Source of the DNA: an uncultured Sphingobacteriales bacterium
GTDB taxonomy: Bacteria > Bacteroidota > Bacteroidia > Chitinophagales > Chitinophagaceae
NCBI GenBank assembly: GCA_937871285.1
Contig: CALMQS010000039.1
Coordinates: forward strand, 1-64,000
DNA length: 64,000 bases
Reading direction: 5' to 3'
Under the pieces are notes generated by a model, which was not told the origin of the DNA, did no database searches, and worked only from the letters and a program-made list of their open reading frames with translations. How positions within the stretch are numbered: the first letter of the stretch is position 1; each line of letters opens with the position of its first letter. This document shows positions 55,601 to 63,937 of the stretch, in pieces. The position numbers and the translations under genes are program-made.

Positions 55601-56070
55601 ATGCTATCGCCGGCTTTAATGCGAATGATATTGCCCGAAAGGGTTTTAGGTAATACCACTTTCTCAAACAGCGCTTCGGGATGTGTAATAATGGCGCCTA
55701 CCCTGTTGCCGGTTGCGGTAGAAAAGCGGGTAAGCATTTCCGTGCGCAGCATTACATGCGATGCATTGAGTTGCCTGTAGTTCTTCCTGTTTTTAAAAGA
55801 AGAAGGGAAATAAAAGACGTTGAGCGCCGAGGTAAGGTTTTCTAAAGTGTTGTGAAAATAAGCAGCTTCTTCCGCGTCATTTAATATAACAAGATGGTTT
55901 AACTGGGAAGCCAGGTCGTGGCGAAAAACGGATCCGAAAACAAATTGTGAAGCGCTGCCATACAGGTTTTTAAGAAAAATACGTTGGGGTTTAGACAATA
56001 CGATCCTGTCCGCAATCTGAAAAATGCGGGTATCTTCTAAATACGCTTCCAGCAACACATTCAAATTCAT
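52666..56070 (-). CDS. mfd: Transcription-repair coupling factor
   Basis: A 1134-residue Mfd that displaces stalled RNA polymerase and recruits UvrABC. Order: UvrB-like N-terminal domain, RNAP-interaction domain ([20 protein letters not shown]), SF2 translocase with Walker [29 protein letters not shown] (DEEQ), [15 protein letters not shown] and [10 protein letters not shown], then the C-terminal TRCF domain. All motifs are intact. A perfect -7 box lies 60 bases upstream. Confidence 0.96.
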   Translation of the reverse strand: MNLNVLLEAYLEDTRIFQIADRIVLSKPQRIFLKNLYGSASQFVFGSVFRHDLASQLNHLVILNDAEEAAYFHNTLENLTSALNVFYFPSSFKNRKNYRQLNASHVMLRTEMLTRFSTATGNRVGAIITHPEALFEKVVLPKTLSGNIIRIKAGDSINVNELLSLFVDYGFERTDFVYEPGQFALRGGILDIYSFGNEKPYRVELFGNDVDSIRIFDPETQLSERKLLQVTIIPNVETQFDSGEKVSLLEFLPENTVIWVQDWDVVKEKLQVQEEDLEIFFRVQETAKKPQNDNDDNLEKKDVSSDDFVPVAAIEEQLQSRHIVEFGHTPHFGGIEIAFDTKEQPSFNRQFDFLIKDLKNWEAKKYSIYLFAENPRQLERVHSILADMKAEIQFTPVPISIHGGFIAHDLKVVCYTDHQIFQRYHKYRIKQAYNKNKALTLRSLRELQPGDYVTHIDHGVGIYSGLQKIEVNGKLQEAVRIIYKDTDILYVNINSLHKIAKYTGKEGSVPKVNKLGSDVWNRLKEKTKAKVKEIAFDLIQLYAQRKAQVGFAHSPDNYMQTELEASFIYEDTPDQSKSSADVKKDMEVPHPMDRLVCGDVGFGKTEIAVRAAFKTCCDNKQAAVLVPTTILAFQHYKTFKDRLKDFPVTVDYINRFKSSKEKKETLQKLQEGKIDIIIGTHALVGKEVKFKDLGLLVIDEEQKFGVGHKEKIKTLKTNVDCLTLTATPIPRTLQFSLMGARDLSIINTPPPNRQPIQTEVQVFNEDNIRDAIYYETERGGQVFFIHNRVLGLNEMANIIQGLCPDLSIGVAHGQLEGHILEERILDFIEHKYDVLVSTNIVESGVDIPNVNTIIVNNAHQFGLSDLHQLRGRVGRSNKKAFCYLLAPPVSTLPDDSRKRLQTLEQHSELGSGFQIAMRDLDIRGAGNLLGGEQSGFMAEIGFEMYQKILDEAIRELKRTSFREVFKEEIQKQEDFVQDCTIDTDLEILIPDAYVESINERLSLYTRLDNCDTEEDLQQFHTEMGDRFGPVPSQVEDLFTTVRCRRLAVALGFEKMVLKGETLRCYFINNPDSPYFESDTFNKMLQFVQTLTHKARLKQTGRNFLLVHEDIGGMEQLYHFLFKMHQYTREQVNVV

Positions 56071-56129
56071 CTTATATCAAATCCGCTCTTACAGCTAATA
56101 TCTGCTGCACGGGCAGTGGTAAGGAGGGG

Positions 56130-56137
56130 CAAAGATA
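56130..56137 (-). promoter_or_regulatory. -7 box of mfd
   Basis: TATCTTTG on the minus strand, a perfect TAnnTTTG match, implies a leader of roughly 50 bases before the mfd ATG. No TTG is found at the right distance for a -33 element. The surrounding GGCAAAGATAA (plus strand) is the same as at the nfu promoter. Confidence 0.5.
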
Positions 56138-56298
56138 AGACGTATATTTAAGTTGTATGGTTGTTAATTTCATCCCTGGCTAAATGGCATGTTATGTTTA
56201 AGTTTTCGAAGAAAAACAATATTTAGTTAAAAGGGTTTCATAAAACCATCCTGGCAAAATAATCGCCGCTACTATCCGTTACATCCAAAATTCGGACT

Positions 56299-57321
56299 TT
56301 GAAACGGAGTGTACTGAATAATAGTATTTTCATTATTGTTATTTCCCTGTTTGGGCAGCAGGCTGCTGCCCAAATGATCACCGGCGTATGGCATGGTAAA
56401 ATAAACCGGCAAAAAGTAGAGCTGAAGCTCATACAAAAGGGAGACAGCCTTACCGGCACATCCTACTATTTCCAGTCGCCCGGTAATTACCGGCGCTACA
56501 GCATAAAAGGATTTTTTGACGGACCTAACAATGTTGCCGTATGGTGGGATGATGAGCTGTTAGAAGAAAAAAGCGGAAGAACGGCCATTGGCTCTCCGGG
56601 CAAAGATGCTTTGCTTTCGCAGGCAGACTTTAATTGTCCCGGTGGCGGTATTATGAAACTGGAGGGTGAAGCCTCGTTGAAAGAAGATGAAAACAGATCA
56701 AAGGGTGAAGTACGCCTGGATAAAACCAACCATCCTTCCTTTTATGATGAATGGGATTTCATAATTGAAAACTTTACTGCCGGCGCTAATGATCCATACA
56801 TCATTGACAGTGTGGGATTAATTGCAAGGCAGCCCGCTCCCGTAATAGCAGAAAACCCCGTGGTAATTACAACCCCTGTAATAAAAGAAAAAGTAAACCC
56901 TCCAGCAGTTGCCATACAACCCCAGGCGCCGCCGGTGAGCATAGCAGCGCCGCTTACCATTGAACAGAAGTTTACGCAAAGGCAAAAAATACCGGTACTC
57001 GAAATACCTTTATCCGGCGATTCTATTGAACTGAATTTTTATGATAATGCCGAGATAGACGGCGATTCAATTACCCTGTTTTTAAACGACAGGCTAATCT
57101 TTCAGCATATTTATCTTACCGATAAACCATTTATTGTAAAGCTGCCGGTTAACGAATTGCAGCAAAGCAATGAGCTGGTAATGGTGGCAGAAAACCTGGG
57201 ATCCATTCCGCCCAATACTTCTTTTATGGTTGCCTATATTGGAGAGAAGCGTTATGAAGCGCGGCTTGAAAGCAATGAAGGCAGCAGCGCGATGATACGG
57301 TTTGTGAAGAAGAGTGAATAG
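56299..57321 (+). CDS. Secreted protein of unknown function, TTG start
   Basis: 340 residues. The TTG at 56299 is used because it gives a full signal peptide (KRSVLNNSIFIIVISLFGQQ, then AAAQ). There is no ATG between it and the preceding in-frame stop at 56260. The mature N-terminal half (ITGVWHGKINRQKVELKLIQ...) looks like a small lipocalin-like or beta-barrel domain. A Pro/Val-rich linker (NPPAVAIQPQAPPVSIAAP) leads to a C-terminal beta domain (GDSIELNFYDNAEIDGDSIT). I do not recognise a named family. It is divergent from mfd. Confidence 0.7.
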   Translation: MKRSVLNNSIFIIVISLFGQQAAAQMITGVWHGKINRQKVELKLIQKGDSLTGTSYYFQSPGNYRRYSIKGFFDGPNNVAVWWDDELLEEKSGRTAIGSPGKDALLSQADFNCPGGGIMKLEGEASLKEDENRSKGEVRLDKTNHPSFYDEWDFIIENFTAGANDPYIIDSVGLIARQPAPVIAENPVVITTPVIKEKVNPPAVAIQPQAPPVSIAAPLTIEQKFTQRQKIPVLEIPLSGDSIELNFYDNAEIDGDSITLFLNDRLIFQHIYLTDKPFIVKLPVNELQQSNELVMVAENLGSIPPNTSFMVAYIGEKRYEARLESNEGSSAMIRFVKKSE

Positions 57322-57539
57322 TGAGAAGTGAATAGTGAATAGTTGTTCACCAGGTGAGAGATGAAACGTGAGAGGTGAATAGTTTATCGTCTATCGTTTC
57401 ACGTTTATCGTTCACGAGGTGAGGGCAGAATTCACCATTGCCATTCACGCGCCCCTTATTCCTTACCCTTTTGAGGCGCCGGTTACAAAGACAAATTTCC
57501 TTGCAACCTGTAACTTGTAACCTGAACCCTGCAACCTAC
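57322..57539. repeat. Repeat-filled gap between convergent genes
   Basis: It contains GTGAATAGTGAATAG-type units with approximate reverse complements (TTATCGTTCAC) from about 57319 to 57420, forming an imperfect hairpin. At 57499-57539 there is an array of TTGCAACCTGTAACTTGTAA type that runs to the leuS stop codon. No gene is supported. Confidence 0.6.
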
Positions 57540-60467
57540 TTACACCACCACGTTAATCATCCGGTTCTTAACGTAAATAATTTTCTTGGGTGATTTGCCT
57601 TCCAGCCATTTTTGCACTGCCTCATTAGCAAGCACCAGATCTTCCACCTGCTGCTGGGTGGTATCCAGCGCGATATTTATTTCTGTGCGTGTTTTACCAT
57701 TAATGGCTACCGGGTAAGATTTAGATGATTCTATTACATACTTTTCTTCAAACACCGGATAGGGAGCATCCAGCACACTGCCGCTGTTACCCAACTGCTG
57801 CCACAGTTCCTCGGCGATATGCGGCGCATAAGGCGTTAACAGCACCAGTATATTTTTCAGGATCGCTTTTTTATGACATTGCAGATCGGACAGCTCATTC
57901 ACCGCGATCATAAAGGCGCTCACTGCCGTATTGAAAGAAAAACGTTCAGTATCATCTTCTACTTTCTTAATGGTGCGGTGCAATACCTTTAATTCATCAG
58001 CCGTAGGTTTTTCCTCTGTCCAGATTTTCCCTTTTTGCTCATCGTAAAACAAACGCCATAATTTTTTGAGGAAACGGTGCACCCCTTCAATACCCTTGGT
58101 ATCCCAGGGCTTGCTTTGCTCCACCGGGCCAAGGAACATTTCATACATGCGGAAAGTGTCGGCGCCGTATTTCAAAACGAGATCATCGGGGTTAACTGTA
58201 TTGAATTTCGATTTGGACATTTTCTCTACTTCCACGCCGCAAATGTATTTGCCATCATCTTCCAAAATAAACTCAGCATTGGCATATTCGCCGTTGCGCC
58301 ATTTTTTAAAAGCTTCAATATCTAATTCAATGCCGTCAACAATATTTACGTCAACATGAATAGACGCCGGAATTAGATCTGTTTTTTGCGCTATATCTGA
58401 AAAGTCTATAGTCTTATATATATCAGGAAGTTTAAGTCTGATTAAATGTCCGATTGAATCTCCCGGATTTATAGATTGCTCAACTTTTGTTAGAACATTT
58501 CTGGAAATAAATATTTGTTTGGGTTTGCCAGAAGTGCTGTTTTTCAAATCTATCCTATGAACAAACCTGCTGCTCCCCTGTATCATCCCCTGGTTCAGTA
58601 ATTTTTTAAACGGTTCATTAAAACCGATATAGCCCAGGTCGTACAAAACTTTCGTCCACATGCGGCTGTACAGCAAATGTCCCACTGCATGCTCGGTGCC
58701 GCCTATGTACAGGTCAACCTGGTTCCAGTAGTCGGATGCTTTCCTGTCGCAAAAAGCTTTGTCGTTATGCGGATCCATATACCGCAAAAAATACCAACTG
58801 CTGCCGGCGTATCCGGGCATGGTGTTGGTTTCAAGGTGCTGCGCTGTCCACGTTTTAATATTCGCCAAAGGTCCTTCTCCTTCCGGCCCCGGCTTATACG
58901 ATTCCACATGCGGCAATTCCAACGGCAGCTCACTTTCATCTAAAGGATACGCAATGCCGTTCTTCCATACAATGGGAAAAGGCTCGCCCCAGTAACGCTG
59001 GCGGCTGAACGCTGCGTCCCGCATTTTATAATTCACTTTTCTTACCCCTTCTTCATTATCTTCTAACCAGTGTATCACTACTTCCGCGGCATCCTTCATT
59101 ACCATACCATCCAAAAAACCGCTGTTCTGTAATACCGCTTCTTTGGTAGCGTTGGCTTCTTCTCCATTATAATAACCGCCTATAATATTGGTAACGGGTA
59201 TATTAAAATGCTTCGCGAATTTATGGTCGCGTTCATCGCCGCAGGGCACGGCCATAATAGCACCGGTACCATAGCCGGCTAATACATATTCACTGATCCA
59301 TACCGGAATTTGCTTTCCGCTCAACGGATTAACCGCATAGGCGCCGGTAAAACAACCGGTGATCTTTTTTTCGGTCATGCGTTCCCGTTCACTGCGGCTT
59401 TTTACATAGGCCAAATATTCCTCCACCGCCGCTTTTTGCTCCGCTGTGGTTATTTGCTCCACCAGTTCATGCTCCGGCGCCAGCACCATAAAATCCACTC
59501 CAAATATGGTGTCGGGGCGGGTAGTGTATGCTACAATTTGAAATTTCAAATTTAAAATTTCAAATTTAATCTCCGCTCCGCTGCTTTTGCCAATCCAGTT
59601 GGTCTGCATTTCTTTCATGGCATCGCTCCACTCTAATGTATCAAGATCGCCCTGCAGGCGGTCGGCATATTCGGTTATCCGTAAATACCATTGCCGCAAC
59701 TTTTTCTTTATCACCGGGTAACCGCCGCGTTCACTAACCCCGTTAATTACTTCATCATTGGCTAATACCGTTCCCAGGGCCTCGCACCAGTTTACCTCGC
59801 CATAGCCGCAGTAAGCCAACCGGTATTCCATCAGGATGGCCTGTTGTGTAGCCTCATCAAATCCCTTCCAGTCGGGGGCGGTAAAAATTTGAGATCCGCC
59901 ACGGCGGACAGGTTTGAGATTTATTATTTGAGATTTATTATTCGGGAAAGGATGATTAACATTTCCTTCTGTTTCAAAAATGGTGATCAACCCATCTATA
60001 CTTTCGGCTTTGCTAGCGCTGCGATTATACCAGCTTTTAAATAACTGCAAAAAGATCCATTGGGTCCATTTGTAGTAAGAAGGATCGCTGGTACGGATCT
60101 CCCGGCTCCAGTCGTAGCAAAATCCAATATTATCTAACTGCTTTCTGAACGTATTAATATTATTTTCGGTAGATACGGCAGGATGAATGCCATGATCAAT
60201 GGCATATTGCTCGGCTGGCAGTCCAAAAGCATCATACCCCATAGGATGTAATACATTGAAGCCTTTCAGCCGTTTATAGCGGGCAAAGATATCACTGGCA
60301 ATATACCCCAAAGGATGACCCACATGTAAACCGGCGCCGCTCGGGTACGGGAACATATCCAAAACATAATATTTGGGTTTGCCGGCATCATTCCCCACCT
60401 TGTATATACCTTCCGCTTTCCATTTATGCTGCCAGCGTTGCTCTATTGCTTTGAAATTGTATTCCAT
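57540..60467 (-). CDS. leuS: Leucyl-tRNA synthetase carrying repeat-derived peptide segments
   Basis: A 975-residue class I synthetase that charges tRNA-Leu. The HIGH motif is LHVGHPLG, the editing domain has the threonine-rich AYTTRPDTIFGV, and the KMSKS motif is EKMSKSKFNTV. All are intact. Residues about 177-195 (NKSQIINLKPVRRGGSQIF) are encoded by a dispersed intergenic-type repeat (59884-59942) and lengthen a lineage-specific loop. Residues 301-311 (KFEILNLKFQI) are encoded by an AT palindrome (59535-59567). Both keep the frame, so the enzyme is presumably functional. It is divergent from ftsX. Confidence 0.95.
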   Translation of the reverse strand: MEYNFKAIEQRWQHKWKAEGIYKVGNDAGKPKYYVLDMFPYPSGAGLHVGHPLGYIASDIFARYKRLKGFNVLHPMGYDAFGLPAEQYAIDHGIHPAVSTENNINTFRKQLDNIGFCYDWSREIRTSDPSYYKWTQWIFLQLFKSWYNRSASKAESIDGLITIFETEGNVNHPFPNNKSQIINLKPVRRGGSQIFTAPDWKGFDEATQQAILMEYRLAYCGYGEVNWCEALGTVLANDEVINGVSERGGYPVIKKKLRQWYLRITEYADRLQGDLDTLEWSDAMKEMQTNWIGKSSGAEIKFEILNLKFQIVAYTTRPDTIFGVDFMVLAPEHELVEQITTAEQKAAVEEYLAYVKSRSERERMTEKKITGCFTGAYAVNPLSGKQIPVWISEYVLAGYGTGAIMAVPCGDERDHKFAKHFNIPVTNIIGGYYNGEEANATKEAVLQNSGFLDGMVMKDAAEVVIHWLEDNEEGVRKVNYKMRDAAFSRQRYWGEPFPIVWKNGIAYPLDESELPLELPHVESYKPGPEGEGPLANIKTWTAQHLETNTMPGYAGSSWYFLRYMDPHNDKAFCDRKASDYWNQVDLYIGGTEHAVGHLLYSRMWTKVLYDLGYIGFNEPFKKLLNQGMIQGSSRFVHRIDLKNSTSGKPKQIFISRNVLTKVEQSINPGDSIGHLIRLKLPDIYKTIDFSDIAQKTDLIPASIHVDVNIVDGIELDIEAFKKWRNGEYANAEFILEDDGKYICGVEVEKMSKSKFNTVNPDDLVLKYGADTFRMYEMFLGPVEQSKPWDTKGIEGVHRFLKKLWRLFYDEQKGKIWTEEKPTADELKVLHRTIKKVEDDTERFSFNTAVSAFMIAVNELSDLQCHKKAILKNILVLLTPYAPHIAEELWQQLGNSGSVLDAPYPVFEEKYVIESSKSYPVAINGKTRTEINIALDTTQQQVEDLVLANEAVQKWLEGKSPKKIIYVKNRMINVVV
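59535..59567. repeat. AT palindrome inside leuS
   Basis: AATTTGAAATTTCAAATT (59535-59552) is a perfect 18-bp palindrome, and its unit is repeated once more up to 59567. The segment is exactly 33 bp (11 codons) and encodes residues 301-311 near the editing domain. The length here is close to that of E. coli LeuS, so this may be a replacement and not an insertion. Confidence 0.6.
59884..59942. repeat. Dispersed repeat element inserted in the leuS reading frame
   Basis: It is composed of the palindrome TCCGCC-AC-GGCGGA (59895-59908) and a perfect tandem pair of the 14-mer TTTGAGATTTATTA (59913-59926 and 59927-59940). The same two modules occur outside genes at 62750-62763 (CTGTCCGCCGTGGC) and 62791-62818 (two 14-mers of TCTCAAATCATAAA type). 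In leuS they are translated. Confidence 0.75.
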
Positions 60468-60723
60468 AATGTTAAAAATCCCTTATCGTACAAAGTAAAT
60501 GGCCATTGTAAAAATATTCAATTCAATCGGCCGTTAAGTGGGGGGCAAAATTACGGAAAGCAGCCATAAAACCGTTAATTTTGCCCAACGCCGGCCGTAC
60601 CGTCACTACGTTTGTAGTAATAAACCGGAAATTCGCATTGCGCCTGAAAACCGGAAAGTGAAAAAAGATTTTCCTGCTTTTGGCAAAATGCTATCATTAC
60701 AGAACTTAATTAATCCTGTTTCA

Positions 60724-61596
60724 ATGATTGAAATCAGTAAAACTTCTATGAGAAGGAGTAAACCTTCTTATTTCTTTAGTATTCTTGGCGTAGCTTCCCT
60801 GCTGATCCTGGTTGGTATTTTAGGCTGGTTTGTTATAAACGGCAGCAAGCTCGAACGGTATTTCCGCGGAAGCGTGCAGGTGCAGGTATACCTGCGTGAA
60901 AATGCTCCCCAGGCAGATATTGACAGCCTGATCTCCTACATCAGGTCAAAACCCTATGCTTCAGCGGCAGAGCATGTTACCAAAGAAATAGCGAGGGAGA
61001 AGTTTATAAAAGACGGCAATGAAGACTGGGATAAAGTGCTGGATTACAACCCCCTCCCTGCGAGCATTGACTTTAATCTTAAATCGGAATATGTAAATAA
61101 GGACACCCTTACCAATATAACCGCAGATCTTTCACAAAACATTATTGTCAGCGATATCAGGTACCCAGATGAAGTAGTGAGCAACCTCAATAATGTAGTA
61201 CGCAAGGTAGGCTGGGTTTTGCTGGGCGCCGTAACCTTATTGGGTATTCTGGTGCTTATTCTCATCGACAATACGATCAAGCTGGCAATGTTCAGTAACC
61301 GGTTTTTGATTAAAACCATGCAAATGGTGGGCGCTACCCGCTGGTTTATTTCCAAGCCTTTTGATTTAAAAGCAGTGGCGAACGGCTTTGTAAGCGCCCT
61401 CATAGCAATAGCGGTGGTACTCATCTTTATTTTTAGCGTTGAAAAATGGCTCCCCGAAATTAAGGCGCTGCGCGATTATACCCTTTTGGCTTTTTTATTT
61501 TTGGGACTCATTGTCATTGGGATCGTTATCACCTTCATCAGCACCCACCGGAGCGTAACCAAATACCTGAAGATGAAGCTGGATGATCTGTATTAA
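60724..61596 (+). CDS. ftsX: FtsX-like cell division permease
   Basis: 290 residues from the ATG at 60724. The frame is open back to a GTG at 60538, but that extension is not FtsX-like and would overlap the divergent leuS promoter. A first transmembrane helix (FSILGVASLLILVGILGWF) is followed by a periplasmic domain (VQVQVYLRENAPQADIDSL). Three C-terminal helices form the FtsX permease domain (KTMQMVGATRWFISKPF, then two hydrophobic segments). With FtsE it forms the ABC-type complex that activates cell-wall hydrolases at the septum. ftsE is not in the window. pheS follows 27 bases later. Confidence 0.9.
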   Translation: MIEISKTSMRRSKPSYFFSILGVASLLILVGILGWFVINGSKLERYFRGSVQVQVYLRENAPQADIDSLISYIRSKPYASAAEHVTKEIAREKFIKDGNEDWDKVLDYNPLPASIDFNLKSEYVNKDTLTNITADLSQNIIVSDIRYPDEVVSNLNNVVRKVGWVLLGAVTLLGILVLILIDNTIKLAMFSNRFLIKTMQMVGATRWFISKPFDLKAVANGFVSALIAIAVVLIFIFSVEKWLPEIKALRDYTLLAFLFLGLIVIGIVITFISTHRSVTKYLKMKLDDLY

Positions 61597-61623
61597 AGAT
61601 TTTCCTTTTCTTATCTTCGCGCA

Positions 61624-62655
61624 ATGGAAGCGTTGTTACAAAAGATTGAGGCATACCGCCGGGAAATAAATGCCTATAAAGCCGCCGGGGCAGAAGCCGC
61701 CGAACAATTCCGCATTACTTATCTGGGTACCAAAGGCCTGGTAAAAAACCTGATGGGTGAAATGAAGCAGGTGCCTGCAGACCGGAAAAAGGAATTTGGA
61801 CAAATATTAAACGAGTTCAAGCAATTTACAGAAACGAAATATAACGAGCTGAAAGAAACCGGGTTGAACGGGCAGGCGTCATCTGTTGCTGCTATTGACC
61901 TGAGTTTGCCGGGGGATGTTATTCCTGTGGGCAGCCGCCATCCTGTTAGCATGATGCGCAACCGCATCGTCTCCATCTTTCAGCGTTTGGGCTTTTCGGT
62001 TGCCGAAGGGCCCGAAATAGAAGATGACTGGCATAATTTTACCGCGCTTAATTTGCCCGAATATCATCCTGCACGCGACATGCAGGATACGTTTTATATT
62101 TCAACCGATCCTGCCTGGATGCTACGCACACACACCAGCAATATCCAGATAAGGGAAATGGAAAAGGGCATTTTGCCTTTGCGTATTATATGCCCGGGAA
62201 GAGTATATCGCAATGAAACCATCAGCGCCCGCAGCCATTGCTTTTTTCACCAGGTAGAAGGATTGTATATTGATGAAGATGTTTCTTTCGCCGATCTTAA
62301 ACAAACCCTTTACTTTTTTGTAAAAGAAATGTACGGCAATGATGTGAGTGTTCGTTTCCGCCCCAGCTATTTCCCTTTTACCGAACCCAGCGCCGAAATG
62401 GATATCAGTTGCCTGTTGTGTAAAGGCAAAGGTTGTAATGTATGCAAGCACACGGGCTGGCTTGAAATACTGGGCTGCGGCATGGTGCATCCGAAGGTGC
62501 TGGAAAACTGCCATATTGATCCGGATAAATATACCGGTTTCGCTTTTGGTATGGGCGTTGAGCGTCCCGCGCTTTTAAAATACGGCATTAACGATATCCG
62601 CCTTTTTAGTGAAAATGATGTACGATTTCTGAGGCAGTTTACAGGGCTGGTGTAG
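61624..62655 (+). CDS. pheS: Phenylalanyl-tRNA synthetase alpha subunit
   Basis: A 343-residue class II synthetase subunit. An N-terminal coiled coil is followed by the catalytic core. Motif 2 is PGRVYRNETISARSHCFFHQ, motif 3 is GFAFGMGVERPALLKYGIND, and substrate-site segments include PEYHPARDMQDTFY. A cysteine cluster (CLLCKGKGCNVCKHTG) is present as in many Bacteroidota PheS proteins. TATCTTCG (61612-61619, 7 of 8 to the -7 box) ends only 4 bases before the ATG, so a near-leaderless transcript is possible besides read-through from ftsX. Confidence 0.96.
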   Translation: MEALLQKIEAYRREINAYKAAGAEAAEQFRITYLGTKGLVKNLMGEMKQVPADRKKEFGQILNEFKQFTETKYNELKETGLNGQASSVAAIDLSLPGDVIPVGSRHPVSMMRNRIVSIFQRLGFSVAEGPEIEDDWHNFTALNLPEYHPARDMQDTFYISTDPAWMLRTHTSNIQIREMEKGILPLRIICPGRVYRNETISARSHCFFHQVEGLYIDEDVSFADLKQTLYFFVKEMYGNDVSVRFRPSYFPFTEPSAEMDISCLLCKGKGCNVCKHTGWLEILGCGMVHPKVLENCHIDPDKYTGFAFGMGVERPALLKYGINDIRLFSENDVRFLRQFTGLV

Positions 62656-62823
62656 GATAGAAAAATGTGGAGATGTGAGAAATGTGGAAATGTGAAAATG
62701 GGGAGATGGTTACAGGTTGCAAGGGAACAGCAAAGTATCAAAATCAAATCTGTCCGCCGTGGCTAATATGAAAATGCGGGGATGTTGGAATCTCAAATCA
62801 TAAATCTCAAATCACAAATCCAA
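62656..62823. repeat. Mosaic of all three dispersed repeat modules
   Basis: In order downstream of pheS: GGTTACAGGTTGCAAGG (62708-62724), CTGTCCGCCGTGGC (62750-62763), and tandem 14-mers TCTCAAATCATAAA and TCTCAAATCACAAA (62791-62818). The first module repeats the 3' sequences at 1.05, 27.45 and 57.5 kb. The other two repeat the leuS insertion. The last module runs up to 5 bases before the next gene's ATG. Confidence 0.7.
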
Positions 62824-63792
62824 ATGGTTTTTGTTACGGGCGGCACAGGGTTATTAGGCAGCTATCTTTTACGCGAACTGGTTGCCCGTGAAAAAAAAGT
62901 AATTGCGCTTTACCGGAAAAAAATCCCGCAAACCGGTTATGCAAGCCAGGTACAATGGATCAAAGGCGATATTCATGATGTGGTACTGCTGGAAGAGATC
63001 ATGCGCCAGGTGCAGCAGGTTTATCATTGTGCCGCCACGGTATCTTTCAATCCTAAAAAAAAGTATGAACTGCTTAAAGTAAATGCGGAAGGCACTGCCA
63101 ATATAGTGAATGCAGCGCTCAAAACAGGCGTACAAAAATTAATGCACGTAAGTTCTGTTTCGGCGCTGGGACGCAAGCGCGATGGCATGCAGGTAACCGA
63201 AGCAACCCGGTGGGAAGAAGACAGTAATAGTTCCGACTACGGACGCAGTAAGTATTTCGCGGAACTGGAAGTATGGCGGGGCATAAGCGAAGGGTTAAAT
63301 GCCGTTATTGTAAACCCCACGCTCATTTTGGGAGTGGGGAACTGGGAAACCGGGTCTTCCGCCATTTTTAAAAAAGCCTGGAATCAGTTTCCCTGGTATA
63401 CCGAAGGTATCAGCGGTATGGTAGACGTCGCTGATGTTGCCAGCGCCATGATATTGCTTATGGAAAGCGATATCACTAATGAAAGGTTTATCATTAGCGC
63501 TGAAAACTGGCCATTCAAAAAATTGTTTACCGCAATGGCAACGGCTTTTGGCAAAAAGCCTCCTTTTAAAAAAGTTTCCCCCTATATGGCAGGTTTGTTG
63601 TGGCGTATAGAAAAGATAAGAGGATGGTTTGCAGGAGGCGAACCGTTGCTTACCAAAGCAGCTACAGAGACGGCAGGCATAAAAGTATATTTTGACAGCA
63701 GCAAACTCCTGAAAGCATTACCACAATTTGCATACCGGCCGCTGCAGCAAACTATTGAAGAATACTGTAATGAATACAGATCCATGCAATAA
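62824..63792 (+). CDS. NAD-dependent epimerase/dehydratase (extended SDR) family protein
   Basis: 322 residues from the ATG at 62824 (MVFVTGGTGLLGSYLL). The NAD-binding TGGTGLLG is at the start, YHCAATVSF follows, and YGRSKYFAE supplies the catalytic YxxxK. An in-frame ATG at 62782 would add 14 residues (MLESQIINLKSQIQ) that derive entirely from the repeat module, so I reject it as the main start. Likely a cytoplasmic sugar- or sterol-type SDR. The substrate is unknown. Confidence 0.9.
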   Translation: MVFVTGGTGLLGSYLLRELVAREKKVIALYRKKIPQTGYASQVQWIKGDIHDVVLLEEIMRQVQQVYHCAATVSFNPKKKYELLKVNAEGTANIVNAALKTGVQKLMHVSSVSALGRKRDGMQVTEATRWEEDSNSSDYGRSKYFAELEVWRGISEGLNAVIVNPTLILGVGNWETGSSAIFKKAWNQFPWYTEGISGMVDVADVASAMILLMESDITNERFIISAENWPFKKLFTAMATAFGKKPPFKKVSPYMAGLLWRIEKIRGWFAGGEPLLTKAATETAGIKVYFDSSKLLKALPQFAYRPLQQTIEEYCNEYRSMQ

Positions 63793-63860
63793 TTCTGCCA
63801 CGTTAATGTTATTATATATTTTACAGAAAACATAAAATGGCAGGGCATTTGTCATTTGAT

Positions 63861-63904
63861 AACCTGCAACGAAAGGAATGGTATGCAACAGGTTTTCTTT
63901 CGTT
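63861..63904 (+). other. Interleaved inverted repeats, possible RNA pseudoknot
   Basis: AACCTG (63861-63866) pairs with CAGGTT (63889-63894), and AACGAAAG (63868-63875) pairs with CTTTCGTT (63897-63904). The arms interleave (A-B-A'-B'), the topology of an H-type pseudoknot. It lies 34 bases before the ATG at 63938, in the likely leader of that gene. This may be a coincidence of short arms. Confidence 0.3.
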
Positions 63905-63937
63905 ATAAATTACATTGCGCTTCATAACTATTAGCTA

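Noticed and set aside
60538..60723. 62-residue N-terminal extension of FtsX
   Set aside because: It is not FtsX-like and would begin with GTG in the divergent leuS promoter region. The ATG at 60724 gives the normal family length.
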